Counted from the stretch's first letter, positions 8,873 through 18,751 are shown. The stretch: 64,000 nucleotides of DNA from Natronoflexus pectinivorans (GCF_004345615.1 NZ_SLWK01000005.1:1-64000), one strand, 5' to 3'. The notes: a model not told the origin generated them from the letters alone. Numbers and translations are program-made.

Positions 8873-10201
8873 CTAGTTACCAATATAATCTCTTACACAA
8901 CGGAATCCAATATAGGATTTAGCAGAATCCTGATATTCGTATGTACGAGTACTGTTCTGAAGAAAGAATCCGATGTCTTTCCAGGATCCACCTCTCACTA
9001 CCTTACGTTTCATCACATGATGATCTCCGGGCAATGCATTATATTTATAAGTAGGGCTCATATCGTGCATGAAACTGTAGGAAGATTCATCAAAAGCACT
9101 TGAAGTCCACTCCGCAACATTCCCTGCCATGTCATATAATCCGAAATCGTTTGGAGCAAAAGAACCAACCTGCATGGTATACATTCCTCCGTCATCACCA
9201 TAGCGACCACGTAGAGGTTTGAAGTTGGCAAGGAAACATCCCTGATCATTTCTGGTATAGAGGCCTCCCCATGGATACGTGTTGCTGTTTAATCCTCCGC
9301 GTGCAGCATATTCCCATTCGGCCTCACTTGGTAAACGGTACTGCATTACTTCAGGTTGCCCTTTAGAGCGCAGGAAATTATTCAGTAACTGAGTTCTCCA
9401 TATACAAAAGGCTGTGGCCTGCTTCCAATCCACACCTACAACCGGGTATTCATCAAATCCGGGATGCCAGAAATACATTTCTGTCATTGGCTCATTGAAA
9501 GAATAGGTAAAGTCTGCGATCCATACCAAGGTGTCGGGATATACATTTACCCTGTCCTTCATAATAAAAGCTGAACGATCTGCAATTTCAATCCGCTCTC
9601 CAAATTGGTTGTAAACTTCGCCCTCATAGGAGTTGGTTTCGAAGTTATACCTGTTGGATCTTCTGGCAGCCTGTTGTAGGTCAACCCATTCATAATCGTA
9701 ATTCAACAATCTGGTGTCAATCTCTTTTCTTCTAAAGAACCTTTCATTCTCAGGTAGAAACAGATCTTCCAGAATTTCGGCATATTCTTCGTTGTTCCAA
9801 TTCAATCTGGTACGCCAGTTAAGGAAAGGCGGATCTATGATGTTACCAAACCGATCTTCGGTAATTAAAAACTCATCAAATTGTTCGCCCAACATTGAAC
9901 GTGCAATACTGTCTCTAACCCAGTAAACAAACTGACGGTATTCAGTATTTGTAATTTCTGTTTCATCCATCCAGAAAGAGGGAACAGAAACTGTTCTGAC
10001 TTCAGTGGTCAACGACCCGGTTATGTCCTGATCATTTAACCCCATGTTGAAGCTTCCCTGAGGAATAAACAGCATTCCATAAGGTTCAGGTTCATAGAAC
10101 GAAGCACGTCGTGGAACCCCAACAAGCTCACCATTACCGGATCTACCGCATCCGCTTAAAATCGTGAGTACAATGATACAAAGGGCAAGTACTTTCTTCA
10201 T
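8873..10201 (-). CDS. gldK: Type IX secretion lipoprotein GldK/PorK
   Basis: Outer-membrane-associated lipoprotein that forms the ring with GldN. Lipobox LSGC with Cys18. The bulk is a SUMF1/FGE-type fold (FIPQGSFNMG near the start, YRLPSEAEWEYAARGG, DMAGNVAEW, VVRGGSW, GFRCVRD at the end). The paired cysteines of real formylglycine-generating enzymes after RGGSW are absent, so the domain is structural, as expected for GldK. 442 aa; 40 nt before gldL. Confidence 0.95.
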   Translation of the reverse strand: MKKVLALCIIVLTILSGCGRSGNGELVGVPRRASFYEPEPYGMLFIPQGSFNMGLNDQDITGSLTTEVRTVSVPSFWMDETEITNTEYRQFVYWVRDSIARSMLGEQFDEFLITEDRFGNIIDPPFLNWRTRLNWNNEEYAEILEDLFLPENERFFRRKEIDTRLLNYDYEWVDLQQAARRSNRYNFETNSYEGEVYNQFGERIEIADRSAFIMKDRVNVYPDTLVWIADFTYSFNEPMTEMYFWHPGFDEYPVVGVDWKQATAFCIWRTQLLNNFLRSKGQPEVMQYRLPSEAEWEYAARGGLNSNTYPWGGLYTRNDQGCFLANFKPLRGRYGDDGGMYTMQVGSFAPNDFGLYDMAGNVAEWTSSAFDESSYSFMHDMSPTYKYNALPGDHHVMKRKVVRGGSWKDIGFFLQNSTRTYEYQDSAKSYIGFRCVRDYIGN

Positions 10202-10248
10202 AGTTTTCGGATATTCTTAAACTGTTCTGTTAATTTCATACTCTCATG

Positions 10249-11226
10249 TTATAAAAAACGTACACTTCTATATCGTTTTTCTCTCCTGTTAAGAGATAGA
10301 TCAAATGTGTATCCAACCATAATTTCGTGGCTTCCGCCACTTCCGGCCCGGCTAAGTCTTGATGTGGTTATATCGTAACTGTAACCTATTTTCAGACCGT
10401 TTTGTAATTCCACTCCTCCCAATAAAACAACCGCATCTTGTATTCTGTATGACAATCCGCCCCAATATCGCTCCCTGAAAATCATATTCATGTTTAAGTC
10501 CAACTGCCATGAATTACTGGAATTCTTCAGGAAAAAAGAGGGCTTTAAAGTAACCGGAACTTCATACAAAGTGTGGCTATATCCAGCTGTAAAATAAAAA
10601 GAACGTGGTGTATATACGTTTAACTCTTCATTAAAGTTTGGTTTTGGCTCAAATAAATGCAAAATTGACAATCCTGCATAAATATTTCCGTCTTCATACC
10701 ATACGCCAATCCCTGAATCGAAAGCTGTTCCGTTATACTCAATCTGATCAATTGAGGGGTCTTCATCAGAATGGTAATCACTGGATGTTCCTGTCCTGAC
10801 TTTTGTTCCATCAAAAACCTGATTAAACAAACCAATAGTTACCCCAACTCCGATTCTGCCATCTCCAACAAAATATCTTTGTGCGACACTTCCATTTATG
10901 GTTATATTCCGGAAAAATCCGATTTCATCGTTCATGACAACCAAACCTACACCCCCGGGATTTCCAAAAAAATTATTTATCGCCATATCTGCTCCAACAA
11001 CCGTTGTTCGAGGAGCGCCTTCCATACCCACCCATTGGTGTCTGTCAACAGCCACCAGGTTGATCTGTCCGGAATGTCCTGCAAAGCCAGGATTTACCAC
11101 CAATGGGTTAAACATATTCTGGCTAAACTGTGGATCACTTTGACTATAAGCCAAAGGAGTTATGCAAAATAACACAAAAAAAACAAAACTGACAGAACAA
11201 AATGATCGAAAAAGGAAAAAAAACAT
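10249..11226 (-). CDS. porP: PorP/SprF family outer-membrane protein
   Basis: An outer-membrane beta-barrel of the type IX system, first gene of the porP-gldKLMN operon. A longer frame starts at 11313, but the ATG at 11226 gives a normal Sec signal (strongly hydrophobic 2-23, ending AYSQ) followed by DPQFSQNMFNPLVVNPGFAG, the standard mature start of PorP/SprF proteins. The C-terminal part alternates in beta fashion (HEIMVGYTFDLSL). A hairpin and a -7-like element lie just upstream of this ATG. Confidence 0.88.
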   Translation of the reverse strand: MFFFLFRSFCSVSFVFFVLFCITPLAYSQSDPQFSQNMFNPLVVNPGFAGHSGQINLVAVDRHQWVGMEGAPRTTVVGADMAINNFFGNPGGVGLVVMNDEIGFFRNITINGSVAQRYFVGDGRIGVGVTIGLFNQVFDGTKVRTGTSSDYHSDEDPSIDQIEYNGTAFDSGIGVWYEDGNIYAGLSILHLFEPKPNFNEELNVYTPRSFYFTAGYSHTLYEVPVTLKPSFFLKNSSNSWQLDLNMNMIFRERYWGGLSYRIQDAVVLLGGVELQNGLKIGYSYDITTSRLSRAGSGGSHEIMVGYTFDLSLNRREKRYRSVRFL

Positions 11227-11233
11227 TCCATCC

Positions 11234-11264
11234 CCGGATATGCTATCCGGCTTTTTCAAATCTA
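11234..11264 (-). promoter_or_regulatory. Candidate porP promoter -7 and 5' hairpin
   Basis: On the minus strand TAGATTTG (11264-11257) fits TAnnTTTG; a -33 TTG is not at standard distance. Directly downstream is a perfect 7-bp hairpin CCGGATA/TATCCGG (11250-11234, 3-nt loop) ending 7 nt before the porP ATG at 11226. If the -7 is real, the mRNA would begin with this hairpin. Confidence 0.35.
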
Positions 11265-11365
11265 AGTTGCACTTAAACCTCTGTTCTATTTTTTTTCTGA
11301 ACCATGACCTCATATACTACATTCGGGCTTCAAAGGTTTCATTTTTTTAATTCTTTTAGTTTTTT

Positions 11366-12523
11366 TCAGAGCATCTTATCACTCTGTCCTTCTGTGCTTT
11401 TAAGGTATAATCTCCACCATTTTTCGGGAAACTCCTTTTTTAACGCCCGACGGTAATCGTCAAAATAACACGAGACTATTTTTTGATTCACCTCCATCCA
11501 CCATCTGTTATTATTCAGATTTCGATAAAACTTTATCCCTTCTTCAAACTCATCAAATTGAACAACATAACATTTATAAGCGTCAACGGAACATGCCGGA
11601 AAATCATATACACGACCGCAGTAACCATCAATAAAATGCCAAATAAGTTCTGCGCCAAGTATGCTGTTTGCCCCCTGTGTACCAGCTGGCATTTCAAATA
11701 ACCCGACTGCTTTTAACCGGTCGCTATAGCCTGCATATCTCATGATTCGGCAAGCCTCATGTGGCTCGCATCCATGCGGAGACATTTTTTTGTCATGAAA
11801 CTGTGGCTGATCTCTTATCACACGAAAGTCCATGCTAAAAAAATCAGAGTCACGTAATATGGTCTCACATTTTTCAATTCCATCGCCTCTTATCTCCGCC
11901 AGACGAACTATCTCAAAGAACTTACTTGTTATAATTTGTTCCTGTGATGGTGATACCAGGTAATTCTGGACACCAAAAACAGTTAAATCTTCAGGTGCAA
12001 TCTCCGCTTGCTGCAATAAAAAACTGATCCAGCTCCTGGAAGAAAAATCCTCTCCTTTTGCATCGGCATCCAAAAGTGCATCGGCTATGGCAATAGAGCA
12101 TTCACTTTCCTTGCTCAATGCTTTATAAACCGGCCATGAAAGATCCTGTGTTCCACCCAAAATCAAGACAACCGATCCTTTTGACCGAAAAAAGGCAACG
12201 GCCTCTTCCAGTGCATGATATCTGTCGTTCAATGTATTGCCACGAATATTACCCAGATCAGCAATGCTCACTTCAGATTCGAAACCTCTCAGCGAATAAA
12301 GCCATGAACGGATTTCATCCGGGCTGTTTTTACTGGATAAATTATCGGCTCCATTTCTTGATTCCGGCACTCCCATCAGAACCAGATCATACTCAAAATC
12401 TTTAAACCACTCCTTTTTTCCGTTGAAAAAAGAGACCTGCTCCCTTAGCGATTCCTGTAAATCTATACCCGGAATTGCTGCAGAAGTAAAATTACAAGGT
12501 TCAAAATAATGGAATATCTCCAC
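11366..12523 (-). CDS. Arginase/ureohydrolase-fold protein, metal site degenerate
   Basis: The protein (385 aa) has the layout of the arginase/agmatinase/formimidoylglutamase family, with motifs in the right order and spacing, but several Mn ligands are replaced. GGDH is GGTQ (residues 123-126, His to Gln). DAHxD is DALLD (148-152, His to Leu). SxDxD is SMDFR (230-234, second Asp to Arg). It is therefore unlikely to be an ordinary binuclear-manganese hydrolase. It begins 18 nt after topA and lies 139 nt before porP, so it may be co-transcribed with either. Database entries probably call it arginase or formimidoylglutamase by fold; activity is doubtful. Confidence 0.75.
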   Translation of the reverse strand: MEIFHYFEPCNFTSAAIPGIDLQESLREQVSFFNGKKEWFKDFEYDLVLMGVPESRNGADNLSSKNSPDEIRSWLYSLRGFESEVSIADLGNIRGNTLNDRYHALEEAVAFFRSKGSVVLILGGTQDLSWPVYKALSKESECSIAIADALLDADAKGEDFSSRSWISFLLQQAEIAPEDLTVFGVQNYLVSPSQEQIITSKFFEIVRLAEIRGDGIEKCETILRDSDFFSMDFRVIRDQPQFHDKKMSPHGCEPHEACRIMRYAGYSDRLKAVGLFEMPAGTQGANSILGAELIWHFIDGYCGRVYDFPACSVDAYKCYVVQFDEFEEGIKFYRNLNNNRWWMEVNQKIVSCYFDDYRRALKKEFPEKWWRLYLKSTEGQSDKML

Positions 12524-12541
12524 GATTAATGTTTTAAAAAC

Positions 12542-14974
12542 CTATTTCTTTGCAGCACTTTTTTTCGCCTTGGTGCTTTTTGATGCAGTGGTTTTCTTAC
12601 CACTTGCGGTTGTTTTCTTTTTGGTTGTGGCCTTTTTTGTTGCGGGAGCTTTCTTCCCACCGTCCTCAACCAGTTTCAAACACTCTTCAAAGGATAATTT
12701 CTCTGCATCTTTTTCTTTGGGGATTTTGAAATTTTTGCCTTTATAACCTATATATGGCCCCCAACGTCCATTCAATATTTGCAGGTCCGGCTCCTTTTCA
12801 AACGACTTAATTATTTTTTTATTGTCTCGCTCCCTCTTTTCTTCGATCAACTCAATGGCTCGTTCGAGTGAAATTTCCATTGGATCATCCACACCTTTCT
12901 TCAAAGATGCAAACTTCCCATCGTGCCTCACGTATGGCCCAAACCGGCCAATGCCAACCACAACCTTCTTATCTTCATAAAGCCCGAGATCCCTTGGCAA
13001 TTCAAACAACTTTAGTGCCTCCTCAAGTGTTATGGTTTCTATGCTCTGCTCCCGGGTTAAAGAAGCAAAGGCAGGTTTTTCATCTTCATTCTCTGTATCC
13101 CCCAATTGAGCCATTGGCCCGTAACGGCCAATTCTTACTATCACAGGTTTCCCGGTTTTAGGATCACTTCCCAGCACTCTTTCACCCGTATTGCGTTCAG
13201 ATTTTTCAAGTGTTTCTTCCACCTGATTATGGAATGGCTGATAAAACTGATCTATTGCTTTGGTCCATTGAACATCACCAACTGCTATCTGGTCGAACTC
13301 CTTTTCAACTTTTGCAGTAAACTCATAGTCCACAATATTTGGGAAATATTTAACCAGAAAATCATTCACCACCATACCAATATCTGTAGGGAATAATTTA
13401 GATCGTTCAGCTCCGGCATTTTCTGTTTTTACGCTTTTCTTCACCTCTCCTGCTTCGAGTTGAACTAACCGGTATTTTCTGGGGTTTCCTGGTCGATCCT
13501 CTTTCACCACATACCCCCTTTGCTGAATCGTACTGATGGTTGGAGCATAAGTGGACGGACGACCAATTCCCTGCTCTTCAAGTTTACGAACCAGAGCGGC
13601 TTCTGAGTATCTCGGAGGTTTTTGAGTCCATCGCTCCCTGGCTTCCATTGCTATAAGACCCAAAACATCCTGCTCCTTTAAAGGAGGCAGAAACCCTGGT
13701 GCTTCCTCATCTTCCTTTTCAACATCCGAGGATTCAATATACATTTTTAGAAAACCATCAAAAAGAATCACCTCACCAGATGCATGAAACTTATACGTTG
13801 AACCTGAAACAGTAATATTGACATTGGTTCTTTCGATTCGTGCATCACTCATCTGACTGGCCAGAGTACGCTTATAAATCAGATCGTAGAGTTTCTGTTC
13901 GGCAGCCGTTCCGGATACGGCCTCCTTGTCCATGTATGTTGGACGAATGGCTTCGTGAGCCTCCTGGGCTCCTTTGCTCTTTGTTTTGAATTGACGGGTT
14001 TGCACATACTTTTCACCCATATCTGATTTAATCTTTTGAACAGCAGCAGCAACTGCTGTATCGGCCAGATTAACCGAATCGGTTCTCATATAGGTGATTT
14101 TTCCTGCTTCGTATAGTCGCTGCGCCACCGACATGGTTTGGCCGACTGAGAAGCCAAGTTTTCTTGAAGCCTCTTGCTGAAGTGTTGATGTGGTAAATGG
14201 CGCTGCCGGACTTTTAGTAAGCGGCTTGCGGGTTACCTGTTCAACGGAAAACTGACCGTTTTTACAATGGGAGAGAAACTGAAAAGCCTCTTCTTCAGTC
14301 TTGAAACGGTGGTTTAATTCTGCTCTTAACTCGTGTTTTTTACCATCCTCATCGGTAACAAAGAATCTGGCAACGACTCTGAACGCTGAATCTGCGTTAA
14401 AGGCATTAATTTCCCTTTCACGCTCCACAAGCAAACGAACCGCAACAGATTGAACGCGACCTGCAGATAAAGAAGGTTTTACCTTTTTCCAAAGAACCGG
14501 AGACAGCTCGAAACCAACCAACCGATCGAGAACACGTCTGGCCTGCTGTGCATCTACCAGATTGATGTCGATTGGACGAGGGTTTTTAATGGCTTTTAGA
14601 ATTGCTTCTTTGGTAATTTCGTGAAACACGATCCTTTTGGTTTGTGCCGGTGTAAGTCCAAGCACCTCATAGAGGTGCCAGGCTATGGCTTCTCCTTCGC
14701 GGTCTTCATCGGAAGCGAGCCATACCGTTTCAGATTGTTGTACCAAAGACTTTAGCTCTTTTACAACATCCTTTTTATCAGAAGATATTACATACTGGGG
14801 TTGATAATTATTTGCAAGGTCAACTCCAAAATCTTTCTTTGCCAAGTCACGGATGTGTCCGTAACTTGATTTCACCAAAAAATCTTTCCCCAGAAACTTT
14901 TCAATGGTTTTTGCTTTTGCAGGTGACTCAACTATCACCAGGTTTAAAGCCTTCTCTTTCGCTTTTTGCGTCAT
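12542..14974 (-). CDS. topA: DNA topoisomerase I
   Basis: Type IA topoisomerase that relaxes negative supercoils. The Toprim domain starts at residue 10 (NLVIVESPAKAKTIEKFLG) and holds DEDREGEAIAWHL; the active-site Tyr is predicted at residue 295 in ITYMRTDS. The C-terminus replaces cysteine zinc fingers with repeated topoisomerase C-terminal modules (several WGPYIGY / RFGPYVR units, about 590-760) and ends in a Lys/Ala/Thr-rich, histone-H1-like tail (about 770-810, ending KKSAAKK). 810 aa is normal for Bacteroidota. Confidence 0.97.
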   Translation of the reverse strand: MTQKAKEKALNLVIVESPAKAKTIEKFLGKDFLVKSSYGHIRDLAKKDFGVDLANNYQPQYVISSDKKDVVKELKSLVQQSETVWLASDEDREGEAIAWHLYEVLGLTPAQTKRIVFHEITKEAILKAIKNPRPIDINLVDAQQARRVLDRLVGFELSPVLWKKVKPSLSAGRVQSVAVRLLVEREREINAFNADSAFRVVARFFVTDEDGKKHELRAELNHRFKTEEEAFQFLSHCKNGQFSVEQVTRKPLTKSPAAPFTTSTLQQEASRKLGFSVGQTMSVAQRLYEAGKITYMRTDSVNLADTAVAAAVQKIKSDMGEKYVQTRQFKTKSKGAQEAHEAIRPTYMDKEAVSGTAAEQKLYDLIYKRTLASQMSDARIERTNVNITVSGSTYKFHASGEVILFDGFLKMYIESSDVEKEDEEAPGFLPPLKEQDVLGLIAMEARERWTQKPPRYSEAALVRKLEEQGIGRPSTYAPTISTIQQRGYVVKEDRPGNPRKYRLVQLEAGEVKKSVKTENAGAERSKLFPTDIGMVVNDFLVKYFPNIVDYEFTAKVEKEFDQIAVGDVQWTKAIDQFYQPFHNQVEETLEKSERNTGERVLGSDPKTGKPVIVRIGRYGPMAQLGDTENEDEKPAFASLTREQSIETITLEEALKLFELPRDLGLYEDKKVVVGIGRFGPYVRHDGKFASLKKGVDDPMEISLERAIELIEEKRERDNKKIIKSFEKEPDLQILNGRWGPYIGYKGKNFKIPKEKDAEKLSFEECLKLVEDGGKKAPATKKATTKKKTTASGKKTTASKSTKAKKSAAKK

Positions 14975-15628
14975 TTAAAATAATCTTAATCAATTATTAC
15001 TTTTACCTGAGGATGAAAACAGATGATACGACTCTGCAGTGCAGGCAAATAAACCGGAGGAATGAATCATGTTTATATATCTTCAACCCATTAAAAGAAA
15101 TGATGCATTTAACAGAAAATCATCTGAAAACCCATTCATGCTTCAGTTTAATTCCGTTCGAATTAAACGTTTTTGATGGTCAAAAACACCTCCTACTTAT
15201 TAAATATTCTGCCATTTCTACCCACATTTCATGAACGCATCCCTTCACTTTAGGCAAAATAACATATTTAATAACAAGCGGCAAATTTATAAAATATTGT
15301 TTTATACGATCAAATGTTTAAGAACATCTTAATGATATTTCTGAGTTCTTTGCAAAAACAGAGTCTCAGGAAATGAACATTCATGCTATGGATAATGTTT
15401 TGAATAAACTGTTCTGTTTTAATAAAGTAGTAAGGGAAGGACTACATTCTAAAGGGCAAAAATCATTCAGTTTATTAACCACGTAGGTGGTTAATAAAAA
15501 AGTTTCAAAATTTGCCAGCAATCATCTTCATCTTAAATAAAGAACAAATTATTCGCTATAGACATACTCCTTTATCATAGAATCAAATAGTTACATATTT
15601 TTTTTTGAGCTATTCAATGCATTATTGA
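14975..15628. other. Divergent intergenic region topA / rsgA
   Basis: About 650 bp of AT-rich DNA with no credible gene. It carries one perfect inverted repeat, an 11-bp stem TTATTAACCAC / GTGGTTAATAA (15472-15497) with loop GTAG. It is followed by A5 rather than a T-tract on the plus strand, so it is a candidate protein-binding site or small structured element, not a standard terminator. Confidence 0.4.
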
Positions 15629-15658
15629 TTGGATTAAGTATGAAAATGATTATTTTTG
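15629..15658 (+). promoter_or_regulatory. rsgA operon promoter
   Basis: TTG (15629-15631), 19 bases, TATTTTTG (15651-15658): an exact fit to the Bacteroidota promoter consensus. Transcription would start near 15663-15666. That excludes the TTG at 15656 as start codon and leaves only about 10 nt before the next in-frame TTG at 15674. Confidence 0.65.
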
Positions 15659-15673
15659 AAAAAAACTGAGATT

Positions 15674-16600
15674 TTGAAGAAAGGCACAGTTATAAAATCC
15701 ACCGGCAGCTGGTATCTTGTAAAAGAAAATGGCGGGGAACCTATTCCCTGTCGCATTAAAGGCAAATTCCGGTTAGACGACCTTAAAAGTACCAACCCGG
15801 TTGCCGTTGGCGATAAGGTATCTTTTGAAACCGATCCAGCCACCGGAAACGGTGTGATCGCTGAAATTGCACCCCGAAAAAACTTTATTATCCGCAAAGC
15901 CACAAATCTTTCTAAACAAAGTCAGATTTTAGCTGCTAATATAGATCAGGCTATATTACTGGTTACCATTAACTATCCCATAACCACTACCATATTTATT
16001 GATCGTTTTTTGACTTCTGCCGAGGCTTTTAACATTCCTGTAACACTTCTTTTTAATAAGGTGGACAGGTACGATGAGAAACACCTGCGGCAGATGAAAG
16101 AGCTTAAAGTGATATATGAAAATATTGGGTACAAAACCATGGCTCTTTCCGCCAAAACTCAGGACGATTTAAGTGAGGTAAAAGAGCTTCTGACGGACAA
16201 GACAACAATGATAAGCGGTCATTCAGGGGTTGGGAAAAGCACCCTGATCAACAGACTTGAACCGGGCCTAAATCTCAAAACACGTGAACTATCAGAATCA
16301 CACCATACCGGTAAACACACCACCACTTTTGCCGAAATGCATCCTTTTTCATTCGGGGGGTATGTTATAGATACGCCTGGAATCAGAGGCTTCGGGTTAA
16401 TCATGATCGAAAAGGAAGAGCTGTATCACTACTTCAGAGAAATTTTTGCCGTTTCCCACAAATGCCAGTTCCATAACTGCACCCATTTGCACGAACCGGG
16501 TTGTGCGGTAAAAAAAGCTGTTGAAGAAGAGGAAATTGCTTTCTCCCGATACAATAGTTACATAAGTATTTTACTAAACAAGGATGAAAAATACAGATAA
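15674..16600 (+). CDS. rsgA: Ribosome small subunit-dependent GTPase A
   Basis: Circularly permuted GTPase that helps mature the 30S subunit. Seen in order: an OB-fold (TGSWYLVKENG), G4 NKVD, P-loop GHSGVGKS (residues 182-189), G3 DTPG, and a C-terminal zinc site CQFHNCTHLHEPGC. I place the start at TTG 15674 (MKKGTVIKSTGSWY...), which matches the usual family N-terminus and the promoter position; a TTG at 15656 is the longer alternative and no ATG is available. The two kinases downstream follow at 30 and 12 nt, suggesting one operon. Confidence 0.92.
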   Translation: MKKGTVIKSTGSWYLVKENGGEPIPCRIKGKFRLDDLKSTNPVAVGDKVSFETDPATGNGVIAEIAPRKNFIIRKATNLSKQSQILAANIDQAILLVTINYPITTTIFIDRFLTSAEAFNIPVTLLFNKVDRYDEKHLRQMKELKVIYENIGYKTMALSAKTQDDLSEVKELLTDKTTMISGHSGVGKSTLINRLEPGLNLKTRELSESHHTGKHTTTFAEMHPFSFGGYVIDTPGIRGFGLIMIEKEELYHYFREIFAVSHKCQFHNCTHLHEPGCAVKKAVEEEEIAFSRYNSYISILLNKDEKYR

Positions 16601-16630
16601 GAAACGATTAAAATACAGAACACTCCAATA

Positions 16631-18739
16631 ATGAAGAAATCCACGATTATTGCATTTCTGAGCATTTTAGTTCTGACAGGAATTAATATTTACATTATTT
16701 TCTCCCTGCCGGCCGGAGTAAGCACCTCATCAGTTCTTGAGAACTCCTATTTTGCAGGCTTTATATCTCTCCTTATCATTATTCTTGTTGTAACATTCTA
16801 TTACATCCACATCAAGGATCACAACATTGAAAAGTCTAGAATACAACAATCAGAACAGGCTCTGAGCAAGGTGCTTCAATATTTGCCAACCGGTATCATA
16901 CTTCTGGACAATAACCAGCGCATCAGGGAAGTAAACAAGGCTGCCGTTAAACTTTTTGAGTTGGAAGATTCTGATATAATTAAAGGATCTCAAATTGATG
17001 AAGAGATTCTTTTCAGCAGATTTCACATACGGGAGAAAAAACCTGTATCTTCTAATGGTACCCGCTATGTGTTAACTGATAACGATAACAATGAGAGGAT
17101 TATTTATAATGAAAAAATTGCATTTTTTCTACAATCAGAAAAATATGTCATCAAATTCTATCACGAACTCACTCCCTTCATTCAAAATAGTGAATCTTCA
17201 CTGAGTCCTCAGCAAACTGAATTCATTGCCAACATCAGTCATGACCTCCGCACCCCTTTAAACGGAATAATAGGCATGACAGATCTTTTGCTGAGCTCAC
17301 CTCAACTGGCCGGGCAGGAAAAAGAGATGACTACCGTAGCAAAACGATCAGCTGAAACCTTACTTTCTTTGATCAACGATATTCTGGATTTCAGCAAACT
17401 GGAAGCCGGAAAATTTGAGATTGAATCCATATCATTTAACCTCATGGAAGAGGTTAATCTGGCCATAAAAGATTTATCTTCTTTTGCCAGAGATAAAAAA
17501 ATCACCATTGTTACCCGGCTAAACAACCTGCTGCCTGAAGATTTTATTGGTGATCCCATACGCATCAGGCAGGTAATGAACAACCTGCTTAACAATGCCA
17601 TAAAATTCACCCCGCATGGGCGAATAGAGATATCTGCTCACCGCACCAAGACGGTGCATGGAAATCCTGCGATTCTCATGAGTATTAAGGATACCGGAAT
17701 TGGGATTAAGCCTGACAAAATCAAACATATATTTGAACCTTTTGCACAGGCCGACAAATCTTCTGCCAGGCAGTTTGGAGGAACAGGACTTGGAACAACC
17801 ATTTGTAAACAACTCATACAGTTGATGGGAGGAGAAATTTGGGCACAAAGTCCATCCGGTATTTCCGAATATCCGAATCAGCCGGGAACCGAGATCTGCT
17901 TTACCCTGCCTCTAAAGACAAAACGCTATCAAAAATCACTGGACTTTTCAATGATCCATTCATTTACCCAGATAAAAGCTCTGGTAGTGACTGATAATCA
18001 GCTGCACGTACAAGTTCTAACGCGAAATTTAATTTCAATGGGGGTTGATTTTAAACTTGAACCTCCTACCAATGATACGGTTAATCATTTAAAGCAAAAT
18101 AAACCATATCATCTTATTATAATAGATCACCGATTTGATCTTAATGGTCTGGATTTTCTGCACGAACTACATAACCAACACCTTCACAAGGATTTCTTCA
18201 TCATCATCCAGAGTAGTGATTTGCATACATCAAATACCAGCCTGGCCAGGAGACTTGGTGCCGATATCTATTTACGAAAACCAATTCCGATTTTTACACT
18301 TAAAAGAATTCTCACACAAAATTTTCCCTCCATCTCCGAAAGGGAAAAACGAGAGCCGCTCTCCATCCCCGAAGAGTTTAACATCATGATTGTTGATGAC
18401 AATCGGCTGAACCAGAGAATGACCGTTAACATATTATCAAAACTGGGATATGAAGCGACTGTAGCTCCTTCAGCGGCTGAATCGGTTGATTTGATGAAAA
18501 ATAAAAAAATTCATTTGGTTTTGTTGGATGCATTTCAGCCTGAGGAGAAAATGACTGATTTAATAAGCCGTTTAAAAACGACTAATGCCAAATGTCCCAT
18601 CATCGTTATGATGCTGGAGAAAGATATGAACAAAGAGTTTATGAGCAGACTGACACAAGCGGGTGCTTCCGACTTCCTGCCAAAACCAATTCACTTTGAT
18701 CTGGTTTATCAAACCATACAAAGATGGGGATATAATTAA
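16631..18739 (+). CDS. Hybrid sensor histidine kinase with two receiver domains
   Basis: Inner-membrane signalling kinase of 702 aa. Two helices (about 5-27 and 38-60) enclose a very short periplasmic loop, so sensing is probably within the membrane or by the PAS-like domain (about 75-180). HisKA contains SHDLRTPLNG with His204; the ATPase has NNLLNNAIKF, DTGIGI and FGGTGLGTTI. Two receivers follow. The first has IIIDHRF and YLRKPI but a reduced acidic pocket (TDN). The second has VDDN, phospho-acceptor Asp633 and LPKPI, yet the usual Thr/Ser after the fourth strand is Met. The output partner is unknown; it sits between rsgA and a second kinase. Confidence 0.9.
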   Translation: MKKSTIIAFLSILVLTGINIYIIFSLPAGVSTSSVLENSYFAGFISLLIIILVVTFYYIHIKDHNIEKSRIQQSEQALSKVLQYLPTGIILLDNNQRIREVNKAAVKLFELEDSDIIKGSQIDEEILFSRFHIREKKPVSSNGTRYVLTDNDNNERIIYNEKIAFFLQSEKYVIKFYHELTPFIQNSESSLSPQQTEFIANISHDLRTPLNGIIGMTDLLLSSPQLAGQEKEMTTVAKRSAETLLSLINDILDFSKLEAGKFEIESISFNLMEEVNLAIKDLSSFARDKKITIVTRLNNLLPEDFIGDPIRIRQVMNNLLNNAIKFTPHGRIEISAHRTKTVHGNPAILMSIKDTGIGIKPDKIKHIFEPFAQADKSSARQFGGTGLGTTICKQLIQLMGGEIWAQSPSGISEYPNQPGTEICFTLPLKTKRYQKSLDFSMIHSFTQIKALVVTDNQLHVQVLTRNLISMGVDFKLEPPTNDTVNHLKQNKPYHLIIIDHRFDLNGLDFLHELHNQHLHKDFFIIIQSSDLHTSNTSLARRLGADIYLRKPIPIFTLKRILTQNFPSISEREKREPLSIPEEFNIMIVDDNRLNQRMTVNILSKLGYEATVAPSAAESVDLMKNKKIHLVLLDAFQPEEKMTDLISRLKTTNAKCPIIVMMLEKDMNKEFMSRLTQAGASDFLPKPIHFDLVYQTIQRWGYN

Positions 18740-18751
18740 CGAAACTGATAA

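Noticed and set aside
8873-10201. GldK as an active formylglycine-generating enzyme
   Set aside because: The catalytic cysteine pair is absent and the operon context is T9SS.
14812-15234. 140-codon plus-strand frame running out of topA
   Set aside because: First third is antisense to topA and the rest is AT-rich noise with no promoter or recognised motif.
15472-15497. 11-bp inverted repeat as an intrinsic terminator
   Set aside because: No T-tract on either strand, and it lies far from any stop codon.
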